A stretch of 64,000 bases of DNA, from contig WIUZ02000012.1 in NCBI GenBank assembly GCA_015956445.1, forward strand, positions 620,001 to 684,000, in the 5' to 3' direction. Position 1 is the first letter of the stretch, and every line of letters begins with the position of its first letter. The notes under the pieces were generated by a model that did no database searches, was not told where the DNA came from, and was given only the letters and a program-made list of their open reading frames with translations. A program made the position numbers and the translations under genes. Positions 1-11,453 of the stretch are shown here, piece by piece. This DNA is from Thelephora terrestris (lineage: Eukaryota > Basidiomycota > Agaricomycetes > Thelephorales > Thelephoraceae).

Positions 1-677
1 ACTGACATGGGTTTGCGAGGAAGGCTGAGCAAGAGCTAACATTTGCCTTCTATAATTGTCATTTGCAAATGCGGCGTAATCAAGAGTGAGCGGTTGTGAG
101 CTGCCCGTCAACTAGCCTTTCTCATCATTCTTTCTCCCAGGCGTATCCTGACCTACCTTATCCCTCTACGGATGCTCCGCGGGCATCTGCCTTCGTCTGA
201 ACTGCTTGGTCGATTCCCGGACTTGGATCGTTTGTATTCTCCTTTCGTGGCTGCGGTCAGGAAAGGGGGCATCAAGGAGTTTGACACGGCGTTGGATCGG
301 GCGGAAAGAAAACTTTTGGAACTCAATGTTCTTCTAGCCCTTGAGAAGTCGAGAGAACTGTGTCTACGGGGCGTATTCCGACGCGCGTGAGCACCCCACT
401 TGTATAGCTTCGAACCGTTGATGAATGTTTCGAATCGCCTTTTAGCTGGATTTCATCATCGAAAGGGAACCGGATGCCCATTCGGGTCTTCCATGCGGCA
501 CTAGCCGTCTCGGGAGTGGAACTGCCAGTGGAGGAAGTCGAGTGTCTTTTGGCGAACCAGATTTATAAGGGATTTATGAAGGGCTACATCTCGCACGAGA
601 AGCAGATGGTCGTTCTCTCGAATGTGAAGGCGTTTCCGAAGTTGACTGAAAGGGCTAACCCGTTTGCGACTCTGTAA
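1..677 (+). CDS. PCI-domain protein of the Csn12/PCID2/Thp1 family, 3' part
   Basis: The family works in the TREX-2 mRNA export complex (PCID2/Thp1) or with the COP9 signalosome (Csn12). Visible exons are about 20-85, 141-386 and 446-677; both visible junctions are GT-AG and keep the frame. The translated tail follows human PCID2 closely: a helical stretch with RILTYLIPLRMLRGHLP, then the winged-helix half of the PCI domain with EEVECLLANQIYKGFMKGYI, then a short tail ending KAFPKL...FATL before the TAA at 675-677. The 5' part lies outside the window; the most upstream exon probably begins just after the AG at 18-19, which is less certain because of a stop codon just upstream. The nearest gene, an F-box gene on the same strand, starts 471 nt downstream. 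The choice between Csn12 and PCID2 function cannot be settled from this fragment. Confidence 0.85.
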
Positions 678-1148
678 CATTGTTTTTTCGTTCTCTCTCG
701 ACATGAGTAAGATTTGCTTGTTGTGCTTGGATTCCTGATGCGCACACGCCCGCATCCTGTGTTCGAGCCGGCGTACGGGATCTCGTAGGTCGTGGTACTT
801 GTCCCAATACGAACAGTGAGGTAAAGGGGCGGTGTGTGCTATGATCTTGAAGGGAAGAAGAAGCATCGAGGGCTTAGGCATCCGGGGCGGTAATTTTGAC
901 GGGTAGCTTCTGCAGTACAAGAAGGAGGATCGTGGAATGATGGCACATACGGTGCATCGGGATGTGGACACTCCGCGAGAATCTTGTTTTTATTTTATTT
1001 ATTTTCTGGTCAATCGGTTCGCGGAACCGATTGATTCGCCTGACCTTGAAAAGGCACGACCAAGTCGCCGACCAGAAATGTGTCATTACCTCTTGCCGCG
1101 TCTCATTTTCCCGCCTCCTCCCGCACGGTCAAAGCACTCAACCTTATC
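678..1148. other. Intergenic spacer, Csn12-like to F-box gene
   Basis: The stretch holds the 3' flank of the PCI-domain gene and the presumed promoter of the F-box gene. Overlapping short open frames on both strands resemble nothing known. No TATA-like element or repeat stands out. Confidence 0.5.
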
Positions 1149-2529
1149 ATGCGTACCCGTCGAAAAGCCAAAGATGTCGATACCGCCAAGGCCCAGAAGC
1201 TAATTGAGGTGCGCATCTTCAACCTTGGGCAATCCTGCATTATTGTTGATTGGTTGCGCCGATTTCTTATTGTCTCTCGTCCCAACAGGTTGGGGGCCTC
1301 TCCTCGGCCCTGCCTTCGACTACGCCTAATTCACCTGCCACCGTTACAGGTGGACGTCTTCCCTTGGAGCTCTATGGTCACATAATCAGTGTGGTCGATC
1401 TTCCCAGCACTCTCCGTCAGATTTGCCTTGTCTGCAAGTTCTTCTGTAGTGAAGGAAGACGCAGACTGTACCACGAAGTCGACTTGCCCATGCGGCACAT
1501 CTCCCCCTTCGCTTGGACGGTGGCCAACAACCCTCACATTGCCCGACGGGTTCGTTCTATCACGATCACCCTCCCGTCCCAAATGATGTCCATGAACAAC
1601 AGCCAAGGGAAAGACATCGTCGCCATCGTCCTCCAATCCCTCACGGAGCTGGAGAATCTAGATATTTACGGTCAATCAAGGATTCAACTACAGAAACTCC
1701 TCGATGTGACTAGTCCTCACCTCAAGCGGTTCAGGTCGAGCGTGTACATCTGCCAGGAGGTTTTCGACAGTCTTGCCTCGCGGCCGGGCTTACGGGAGTT
1801 GGTCGTCCCGGACTCGTACCCTGGTTTCCAACCTGTGGTCCCGGAGGTCTTCCTCCCAAGGCTCGAAATCTTATGTCTTCCTATGTGCCTCGCGCATCAC
1901 ATCACGAAGATGAACTGTCCGTTGACCCATTTGGCTATCGACCTGACTCCATACCGTGATTTGGAGTCTATAGTCCCAGGGATCATCTCACACTTCGGTG
2001 GAACCCTCCAAAACCTTTCCTTGGTGCGACTCGCACCGACTCAGGTTCATAGGCTTTGTCCTATGATTGACCTCATTTCCGAGTTCGCGGCCGACGTTCC
2101 CAAACTCAGGTTCCTCACAATCTCGGTGTGCGAACCCTTGGTGGGTTTAGAACATACGTGTCTCCACGTGACGCCGCCCGCTCACTTTTCTCTCGTTCGC
2201 AGCCCCTCAAATACCTTCAGCGGATAGAAACCACCAATTGGAAAAGTTTCGAAGCGCTAGAAACTCTTGTATGGTTCGCAGAAGATGGCGTCGACGTCGC
2301 TCGGAACGCCCTCGCTATACCCATGATGGCTCAAGATTCAGTGTATATAGGGGAAAAATTCGCAAATGCCGTTTATGGAACGTGTGCGGCGCTCACAAGG
2401 TTCATCTTCGTCAACGAATCCAAAGATTTCGCTGGGTACCGATTGGGAAATGATGGAGCGAGGTATGAACTTACCGATCTGGTGGACGTTGAACCCTACA
2501 TTGCGCCAAGGGCCTGGAGGAAGGTTTGA
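1149..2529 (+). CDS. F-box-like, leucine-rich repeat type protein
   Basis: Probable substrate adaptor of an SCF ubiquitin ligase. Three exons: 1149-1208, 1289-2125 and 2203-2529, with phase-0 GT-AG introns of 80 and 77 nt; 407 residues. The N-terminus is basic (MRTRRKAKDVDTAKAQ). An F-box-like motif follows at about residues 37-75: RLPLELYGHIISVV, then the typical agaricomycete phrase LVCKFFCSEGRRRLYHEV. The remainder has irregular leucine-rich stretches (for example TELENLDIYG and LRELVVPDSYP) of the kind seen in fungal F-box/LRR proteins. Start choice: the first in-frame ATG, joined by a good intron to the long exon. F-box genes are numerous and fast-evolving in Agaricomycetes, so a specific substrate cannot be inferred. 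A decayed relative of the same class lies near 27.8 kb. Confidence 0.8.
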
Positions 2530-5500
2530 ATATCCGCTTTGATTTCACATCATCTGATCCTGCATTTACTTCGCCTTGCTCTGCTTCCGCTGTATCGATC
2601 CTTTTCTTTTTGTTTTCTCGCCTTCGCTATGTATTTGAACGTGTGTAGCTAAGTATTCAACGGAGTTTGGCCACTCTGATGTTGATGGACTTATTCGGAA
2701 GCACAAGAAGGGGATTGGCGAACTGGGTGCTGCAATAGGACTGCAGGGTCGGATGAAGCCCCAGATATTCCGAGCGAGGGTTGCCGATTAACGGGCGAAT
2801 CCTTTTGTCAACTGACTTCGATGTGAGATTCTTCCCACGTCAATAAACTTCCTCCCCTCCGCAGCGCCGCTTTCCTCAGTTCTAAAAGACCTGAAAGCGA
2901 GAAACGAAGAGTCGCCCTCGATTGCCGCCTCGCCTTTACGTTCTTGGCAGTCACTAGGAAGGAGACGGCGTGAAGAACCTCTCTTCGGTGACCTTTCTGT
3001 AACCCGTTTTTTCAAGAGCTATAGCGCGATTTCGTTCACTGAAACGAGGGCGTGGCTCTGGACGCTCGAGAAGTATGTGCAGCAGCGCGCAGGATTCAGG
3101 ATTCTTCCGGATAGCTTATGGCACTGTGTGCGCTACGCGCGGGCGGAAATGGTCTGGTCCGACCCAACGGAAAGCGCGGGCTAGGTGAGGCTGGTTGGTT
3201 TCCTCACACCGTGGGCGGGCACGATCTACGTGAACCCTGGGTTTCGGTGACTGTTTACCCAAGGTCACTCCCTTGGGCGAGCTCGGGTACCGGTCGATAT
3301 CGGCCTTAGCTAAGTGGGTTCACCCAGCCCCATTAGGAGCGGACGTCCTGGTTCGTGTGAGTTTTGTTTTTCATGGAGTCTTACATGAGGTTGTAAGTTA
3401 TGTGAAGTTATCAGTGGAGCTCTGATCGTTGATGTGTAATATTTCCAGGGCGTGTATTGGGCCGTGCGGCGAGTTAGATGTCGTGGTCGGGGTTTTTGTT
3501 TCCCCGGTGCCACACGTGCTGGTGGGTTACGTGCAGGCGATGTTGGAATCTCCAACCTCGTGCTTGTATATAAGGGTGGCCCCTTTTGGTCGAGTTTCGT
3601 TCGCTTACGCACCCTTGCAGTCCTCTCGCCCAACGCGTTTTGATCGTTTTCGTTTTGGCCCGACTTCTCATGAACAAATCGTACTTTGGCGTTCCGCTGG
3701 TGGACATAAGATTGAGTGTACTGCCTCCGAGCGGCCCTTGATTCGATTCAGTGGTCGAAGATCCCAGTGACCACCGTGTTGATTAGAGCGGGCCGTCTAA
3801 ACCGGGATTTGAGGTAAGTGAGATGCCTCAATCTATAATACTACGGTACAATCTAATTCAAAGAACAGTGACTATTGTTCTGCATGTCTGGATGGAGGTT
3901 GGAACCAACGGAGAGACCTTGTGGGTACTTCCTGCTTCTTCCAGGACATCTGCCTTGCCGAATAAGAGGGTTCTGAACCCGCGATAAATTATTCGGCCCG
4001 ACGAGAAAACGCGGTTACTGCGGCTCGATATTCGTTGACTGCACTTCTCCTTAATTGTTCCCTCCGGTGCGGTTTTGCCGCTATCGCCTCCTTGCGTTTC
4101 TTATGGTTGGACCGGCTTGGATGACCTCCCCAGAGGGCCGATCTCCCGTTGAACTGTCTGGAAAACGGCCTCGAGTTTCCCCGCTGCTGAAAGGTGGGTT
4201 GGATTAGAATCGGCTTCGCCCTGGGCGTCGGTGATTTTGACTTACTGGATTCGAAAGTTTTCCTCTCCCGCTTTCCATCACCACAGTCTGCATTCTTCAT
4301 CGCCACGTGGAGGGTCCAGACGACTTAGGCGCATGAGCTACCGCCTGGTGCCGCTCCAGATCGGTCCTCACTACAGTACGACCAGTCTTCGAATGAGGCC
4401 TCCTTTTCATCCCGGAGTGGCTGTTGCCAAAGTCACATCTTTGTCGAATGACGGTCTCGATCGCAGTAAAAAAGACTTACTGACTGGTGGAGGTCTTCTT
4501 GAACAAAAAGGTGCACTTTAGCGACTGCCGCCTCGGGTTTAAATTTCCCGGGGGTTCGCTCATGGTGGGTGGCTTCGACCTTGTCTGGGAACCGTTTTCA
4601 AGCCTTGGCCCCAGCTCGTGTCGGTGTCAACGAGCGGCGGGGCATTCGACGAATATGGTATCCTCTCCCTTTCGTCGTCTGTTCTCCTACTCTTCCCTTT
4701 CTAACAGTTTTTCGACATCCTTGGGATGTTGAAGGTTGTTGGGCTGGGGCTTCAGAGAAGAGGGGTAAGATATCCCCATATCCTGAGAGATACTGGTCAG
4801 TGGAGGGCATTGATAGGTTTTATGGATTAATTTACTGATTTATGGCATAGTGCGTGCTTTTCTTGTGTCAATCGGGATGGGTGAGTTTATGTGTTCTCTA
4901 ACCTATTGTGAACAGTAAGTGCGCTGTCTTGCGCCGGTAGCTTGGCCACCCAGCTTACCGGCGTTCACAGGCACGGGGAACATGGCGAATATGGACCGCG
5001 ATGCGAACATCGCCCTTACTAATTGTGGGCGCGGAGATGGGGTATTCGGTGTATGGGTTGGAGCCATCAGCCACACTGTCAGGGGGAGTACGCTGACTCT
5101 GGTAAGTGGATATGGTCTATCGGATGGCGGGCGAAATACTCACAACCATCTGTCAGCCCCGCGATTACAGTACATCTGTTGAGGGTATGTACGTTGTAAC
5201 TCGACTCCGATCCCGCGTGAGAACCGAGGTTAAGTAAACGCTTCGGATTAGATGTATGAGGTCGAACTGGTAGAGGTCCTCGTGATGCGACTTACTTGCT
5301 CCTGCAAGGCCGCCAGTGGGACCTACCGGTCCCGCCTTGCTGGCAAGGCTCTAGGGGCAGTGGGTTTCGGCCCAGGGGGGTTGACCTTGGCCGGGATATC
5401 GGCGGTGCCGTTAATTTCAAGCTCGGGGTAAGTGGGTTTATCATATCCAGAGAGCCTGCGAAAGTTGAATCCACACAGGTCAGGACCAGAGGTCGGTATT

Positions 5501-7367
5501 CTAAAACGAGAACACATCGGGCTGAATTTTGGGAGGCGGAGAGTCAAGACGTTGAATGAGGAGGTTTGTACTGGATTTCCCCCTTGAGATTTGTTGTGTT
5601 TATATACATCTAGCTCTCCATGGTGGCAAGCTATGAAACTCAAACTGACTTTCGCCCTTTCAGATGGACACTGATGGCCTCGCGTCTCCAAAGAAGCCTT
5701 TCGAGAGAATACTCAGGCCCCGATCGGCGTCCTTCGGCGATTCTTTCACTATTTTGTGGTCTATGTGTGGCGGGCTTCATCTCCCGGGCCTCGGGATTTC
5801 TGGAGCTCTGACACGGTGTGCTACGCCCTACGTAGGCAAGGGAGAGGCATAGCACGAAGCAACCTGTTCTCCGAGTCAGATTCTTTGAAGAGTGTCCTGC
5901 AACTCGCTGCAAGTCGAGTTGCGTGATTGCGATTCGTCGTGGGATCGGGATCAGTGAATGCTGGGTCGGTGGATATCGAAGATCGAGATTAAACCACACG
6001 GTATCTTTCATCCAAGAAAGGGCCGATTCACCCCGATTTCCTTTCTTCTGGGCACCGATTGTGTCAACGGCGAGCTTTGGAAAAGAATCCTCGCCACGCT
6101 CTTTTCGCTTGCTCATTTGTCTTCTGCACCTTTCGTTTTATCGATCTGATCTGTATGGTGAAGCTGATACTCGCTTGTGTTTTGACAGATTTGTGATCTT
6201 GACCCCCTTGTGGAGGCTCGCCACAGATTCTTGTCGTCTTTCGTCAAAATGCGCCCTTTGTGGATGCCGTCAGTCGGTTGTGGCGACGCTCACCCCTCGG
6301 TGCCGGACTTCGCAGGAGGGGAGCGCGCGCACCGCTGTGGGCTATCTCCATTGTGCCGCTTGCGACGTGTTCCCCATTTCATCCTCGTACTCATCAACTC
6401 GCACCGGAAACACGGATGAGTTCTAATAATGCCCGTGTATCGATCTCGGGTCTCGGTGACTCGCGCCCTTGTGCCTTCTCCGTCGGCCCGAAGGTCTAGG
6501 CAGTGGCCAATGATCCTACTCCCGGTGCTGCGAACATTAAATGTTGAGCGGAAACAGTGAACTACATCGCCAAAAAAAGCTTGCCTGTTATCAGCGCACA
6601 GTTCTCTATTGTAAATCAGATTTTTGGGTCCACTTTTTCGCCGAGAGTAAGGTATCCTTTTCCCCCCGCACTCGCTTCCGTCTGGAGCTCAAAGAGGGGT
6701 TGATCAGAAATCCCACGGGGACCCACATACTTCCGCAGCCCTCAATCAAACAGGCGCGCGTGTTCTCCGCCAACGTTCAGGATGATCGGCCTAGCGGTCT
6801 GGTGTCACACTGAATTCGTCTCATAAGCTGAGCAAGAGCACCCTCCGAGTTCAACTCTGAGTAAAACGGACTCTGTGGGCGCAAAGGGTTTGTGCTAGTG
6901 ACGGCGATTGTGTGCTATCTGATTCGGTCGCCAAGAACGGGACCTTGAGGGGGTGAGTCAATCTTGCACTCGGACTTTTCGAAGGTCATTCTAATGACGC
7001 AAACGAATACTCGCCGCCCTCTCGCTCCGAATGATACAATCCCCAATTGATATACACCTTCGCCCCGACCACGAAACTTCCAGCTCTTCGCCCCTCACTC
7101 GCCCGTGCCGCTTGTCCCTGGTCAAAGTCATGGGTTTTGAAAAGTTCGTCACATTCTAAGACAGTACCAAGCTTTGGACCAATGCCATCAGGTCCATTCG
7201 AAACGCTTCATCGTCTCTAACATTTTGGGGGTCTTACTCGTGTCCAGGCGTAATAATCGCGGGATAGTACGACCCAACTTGGCCCCGAGTTTTATTCTGT
7301 CATAGCTTTCGATTCCATGCCCTTTCGAAGCTGGAGTGCGGGGATCATGAGCCTGTGGTGAGCAGAG
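2530..7367. other. Gene-poor region, no supported gene
   Basis: About 4.8 kb in which no frame carries a recognisable domain and no exon chain can be built. It contains a TATA-like element within a promoter- or LTR-like segment (3563-3572) and several consensus-like splice donor strings (near 3812, 4914, 5103 and 5427), but no coding evidence around them. There is an imperfect hairpin at about 4931-4962. The longest open frames (158-167 codons at 5640-6116 and 5923-6426) overlap each other on opposite strands and look spurious. It may be relic transposon or pseudogene DNA. Confidence 0.5.
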
Positions 7368-7762
7368 ATGTTCCCTTCTGTCTGTTCCAACAACCTCTCA
7401 GATCTTGGCTCGGCTGCCCAAAAATTCACTGAAGCTTTCACCTTCCGTTCCGACGAGGTCCGTCCGGGGACAGAATTCGCTTGGATTACAGCGTATACGT
7501 CACAAAACCCTGTGGCGAGGACGAACTATATTAACAGGACCCAGGACGAGCATGCGCTCAAGGCTGCGGTGGGGAAGACTCCAGCTCTGGTCCTCGAGGA
7601 TAAGTTTTCCTTGCCGGCCCGAGCAGAGGACTTGTACAAGGAAAATTTTCTTGATTTTGAGGTTCAGATTTGGCCCGAAGTAGGCATCTCCCCCTTTTCG
7701 AGGAGCAGGAGAAAAACGAGGGATGTGATTTTGGCGTTTGTGAAGAGGGTATCCAAGGTGCG
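7368..7762 (+). pseudogene. Decayed alpha/beta-hydrolase fragment (C-terminal part)
   Basis: The reading encodes the C-terminal portion of an alpha/beta-hydrolase fold protein: LGSAAQKFTEAF, then RTQDEHALKAAVGKTPALVL (the strand before the acid region), then LYKENFLDFEVQIWPEVG. At about 7680 the frame must shift by one base to restore the conserved catalytic-His region (GHLPLFEEQEKTRD). It must shift back at about 7712, where a run of five A follows GAG, to read DVILAFVKRVSK. A matched loss and gain of single bases thus leaves an open frame with a scrambled segment of about ten residues covering the catalytic histidine. No N-terminal half with a nucleophile elbow (GxSxG) could be found upstream. 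I infer an old, truncated, non-functional copy. Assembly error at two nearby homopolymers is the alternative. Confidence 0.6.
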
Positions 7763-10143
7763 GCCCTTTCATCCCCGAATGTCCCTTGTGACTTACTGTA
7801 AGCCCCATGGGCTCGAAGACAACTTCGGCTTGTGTAGAAATTTGAGTGCGGTGTTAATTAAATCCCCTTAACACAGACCTTGTGCACCGCCCGAGCGTCA
7901 AAAACTTCGAATTCTCCAACCATGTTCCCCCCTTTCATCAAAGGGCTAGTGGTCGTTTGTTTTGCATTGTTTGTGCTCATTTCTCTATTCTTTCCACTAC
8001 GACCCCCCTCGTTCGTGGCTGTGCCCTATGCGATTCCAAACCACCAAAAGTTGGATTTGGGGGTTTGTAGCCTTCATTCATCAGGTGGAAATACCCACGA
8101 TCTGCGGAGGGGACGACAAAGGCTAGTCGAACCTTTGAGCGATTGACCTCTAGGCAGCCGGTCTGCGAGAGGTCAAGTGAATCTAACGTGGAGATGAGTA
8201 AGATAACCGTCTGGGTGCGTTTTTTGGCCACTTATTCGGCAGGCGTGTTCATTATCAATCTCTCCCAGCGATTTGACCCAGGGTGAGATGCGTTGGGGTT
8301 ATTCATCGTGTTGGAAGAACAATTGCATCCCGCAGTCCAGGTCTGTTTGGGGACGAGCGGCACCGCCCAAGAACTCCTCGATAGTTGCACGAGGCCAGGT
8401 TTCTAGCGCTCAGCACGCGAGGCGCTTTACATCTTCCACGCTGCGGCTTACGTTTTGCAAGCCAACTTGCAGAAGCTCAAGCTTTAGGGAAGCTAGACGA
8501 AGGTATTTTTGCACAGTCGCTGTGGCGCAGATTTGTATGAATCTCGTACTCAGTGAATTCTCCAAGTAGAATTGCGAGGGGCCTACCGCACCGGGAACCG
8601 ACCTGTGGCACGTAAAAGTCATCATGCTCTTGGAGAGCACTGAAGACGACGATACCCTCCAGGCTTGCTTATTTTCAGCCCGATCCTTAGATGCTGCCCG
8701 GATCTCGACTGCCACATCAAGTCACGAATAGCTGCACTGATCGTTCCATATCTAACGATGGTTTCGGCTTTCGTTGGGTCTTCAGGTTCCATTGTCTGCC
8801 AAAACACGCAGGTATCGTCCCGTCACGCCTCACGAAGACCTGGTCACTCGAACGGCTTCCGTAAACACTGGCCTTCTCACCCCTATTCGAGTATCGATCC
8901 TGATGCGACTTTTGATTTCAGTATGTTCGGTCCTCGCTGAGTCAGTTCTTCTTCTAAATCCATAACTGACCTGATCTTTGTAGATTGGCTAAGACGATTC
9001 ATAAGGTGGATATTCTGTTACATTTCCCCCTATGAAAATTAGAAGTCGTTTCAAAGAAATCCTACAATCCACGGGCTGTACACGGATCTTCGTTTCTTTG
9101 TTGGAAGAGTGGCGCGGACAGCGGGGCCGCTGGGGAAATTTTCAACAACACGAATAGGGGGAGATCCAAGGCCGCGATCCGCCAGTGTTGGCCCTGAAGC
9201 GGCCATTATTGTCGAGAAACCCAGGGTAGTTGGGAGCCAATTAACGCTATGCCATCTGTGCACGCTCGTATCCTTTAGCATTGATCAGGTGGGAGCCATT
9301 TGGGGGATCGTTCAGCCAAAGAGAATCTCGCTTACCTACGTTTCAGTCGCCATCGATTCATTGTGAACACTGCCCGAGGGCGGCTTCTACGTGCTGTGTT
9401 CGAAGAAATTTCTTCAATGAAGCCGGCTTCTACTACGACTCACTCAATTGACGAAACATGGGCCAAAGTCACCCCAAAATGAGGCGGAGACCATATTCGA
9501 ACCAGCTCTGGGTTTTGGGCCGGTGAACTCCTCTGGTTTGCCCCCACGTTTCCAGCACCTGGCTCGAAGTTAGATCAATGGAAGGTCAGTATTAGCTAGT
9601 ACCAACACTTAGTCACGCCCTAACGAGGAACAACACCTACTCTTGCCGTGCAGAGTACATGAAATGTTGGGGTCACATCAGCCATTCTTGGACAATCAAG
9701 TAGATGCTCTGACCCGAGATAGCTCGTTATCCTGCCGGTGATGGGCGATGTCCTTACGTCCCATAAGGCTGTGGGCTCGGCATCCTGGTGAGCTGGCATG
9801 GCAGTGGTCCGGCTGGATACCTTGATGCCCCAAAAGCCGACCAGGCTTTTTCTTCTTCCCGCGCCGAGACACATCACGGCCAGATTGGGTCAAGTATACG
9901 AGCGACCTTGTGTGTTTGATCGTTTTTGACCATTGCTGACTGGGGAGGACCGGCGGCCCCGGATCGACGGGCAATCCGCCGAGTCTTGGAAGCCTTGAAG
10001 CTTGACAGCTTAGCCTGCGAGCAGCAGTACATAACGTTTAAAAACTCCGAACGCCCTTCTATATAAGTATAACGGGATCGAATTTGGCACTGGCTTGGAT
10101 CTCTCTCCCTTCCACCAACGTAACCCTCCCCTGGTCGCAAAAC
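7763..10143. other. Region without a supported gene
   Basis: No exon chain could be built on either strand. The opposite strand at 8410-8807 has helical-looking open segments without a recognisable family. A VNTARG string near 9363 recalls 2-hydroxyacid dehydrogenases but has no supporting flanks. The last about 100 nt before 10144 form the presumed promoter of the kinase gene, with a TATATAAG-like element near 10060 on the + strand. Confidence 0.45.
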
Positions 10144-11453
10144 ATGTTCCGGGAATTCTTTCGCCGTCTCTTCTCCCGCCGACCACGAAATCATAACGCT
10201 GCTCGTGTGGACGATCAACCCGACTTGCGGGGCGCCCATCGTGGTTCGCCAACCCTATCAGAGACCCGGTCAACCGGGTCAACTGCAGATAACGAGGCCT
10301 CCCGGAAATATCTTGAATCAGCCCAAGATCTCCGGCAAACCGTCCCACCGACATTCAGATGGCTAGACCAGCGGGATATGTGTGTAGAAGAAGGCACAGT
10401 CGCTGGGGGTCGTCACGCCAATGTACTGAAGGGTCGCCTCGACGGACGGGACGTGGCTGTGAAAGCCTACCGACACTACATGCACTGCTTCGACCACGAC
10501 CAAGTTCGCATGGTGGGTTAAAGACACCGAGGTCATCTGTGCTGTCACAATTTACATCCCATCCAGAGATGTCAGAAGGAAACGCACGCGCATAATCTCC
10601 TCTCTCATCGGAATATCGTCCCACTCGTAGGGGTATACAGCACCCAGGAGCACCCACTCTCTTTGGTTTTCGACATCCTGGCCGAACACCAAGACCTGAT
10701 TGCCTACCTCCGTGACAAACCTTACGCAACTAAAGTGCAATTGGTACCGCCTTCCATTCCGATTGAGATCTCATCTGCTCATCGCGAACCCTGGATCTTT
10801 CTTATGCCAGCTCGCTGAAATTGCGCGTGGCCTGCATCACATGCATGCGATGGGCGTCGTCCATGGGAACCTTGAGAGAGTGAGTCGTGACTCGTGATGC
10901 CTCTCTTCTCTCTTCTTCGTCTCTCACACATTCACATCCACGTTGCTCCAGGCGAATATCGTAGTCGAATCTGACTGTACACCTCGTATTACGGGCCTAG
11001 GCTCAGCCTTTGTCCAATCACCCCAAGTCAACTGGCCAGAAGTCCCTCCCGAGTTAACACGTTGCAGCGCTCCCGAATTAGTTAATCCTGGTCGATTCGG
11101 ACTACCCAGGGCACAAATAACTAAGCAGAGTGATGTGTATTCGTTCGGTGTTCTCGCCTACGAGGTAAGCACATGTTTACCCCAATTTTCGGATATCCGA
11201 CTGAAAGCGCTGGGTGCAGGTTTTAGCGGGTGATTGCGTCTTCCCTCACCTCAGGGCTGACATAGCGGCAATCTATGCGATGTCATCTGGAACACGTCCG
11301 CCCCGACCGCACGACCCGGAACTTTCTAACAGATTTTGGGACATGATCAACAAATGCTGGGCGAATGAACCATCCGAAAGGATCCCGATCGCCGAAGTGG
11401 TCTCGGCCTTGGAGATTGAATTAGAAGAAGCCCGCGCGAAACTCTCTCCTTGA
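10144..11453 (+). CDS. TKL-type protein kinase homologue, probable pseudokinase
   Basis: Five exons (10144-10512, 10567-10743, 10811-10879, 10952-11164, 11220-11453) give 353 residues, all with GT-AG phase-0 introns. The N-terminal ~80 residues are basic and low-complexity. The kinase fold is readable: a glycine-rich loop region (EEGTVAGGRHANVLKGRL), the VAVK lysine, an alpha-C glutamate (CQKETHAHNLL), the hinge (LVFDILAEHQDLIAYL), and the C-lobe with SDVYSFGVLAYE and CWANEPSERI. The catalytic loop reads VVHGNLERANIV, where active relatives have HGD or HRD, so the catalytic Asp is Asn. The DFG position reads GLG, so the metal-binding Asp is also lost. ATP-dependent phosphotransfer is therefore unlikely, and a scaffold or regulatory role is inferred. 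The family (tyrosine-kinase-like, Pkinase_Tyr) is greatly expanded in Agaricomycetes. Confidence 0.85.

Noticed and set aside
5640-6426. Overlapping 158- and 167-codon frames on opposite strands
   Set aside because: Mutually overlapping and without motifs; neither extends through plausible introns.
9300-9482. VNTARG string suggesting a 2-hydroxyacid or formate dehydrogenase relic
   Set aside because: The residues before and after do not follow the family, and the GxGxxG and catalytic His regions are absent. Six residues can match by chance.
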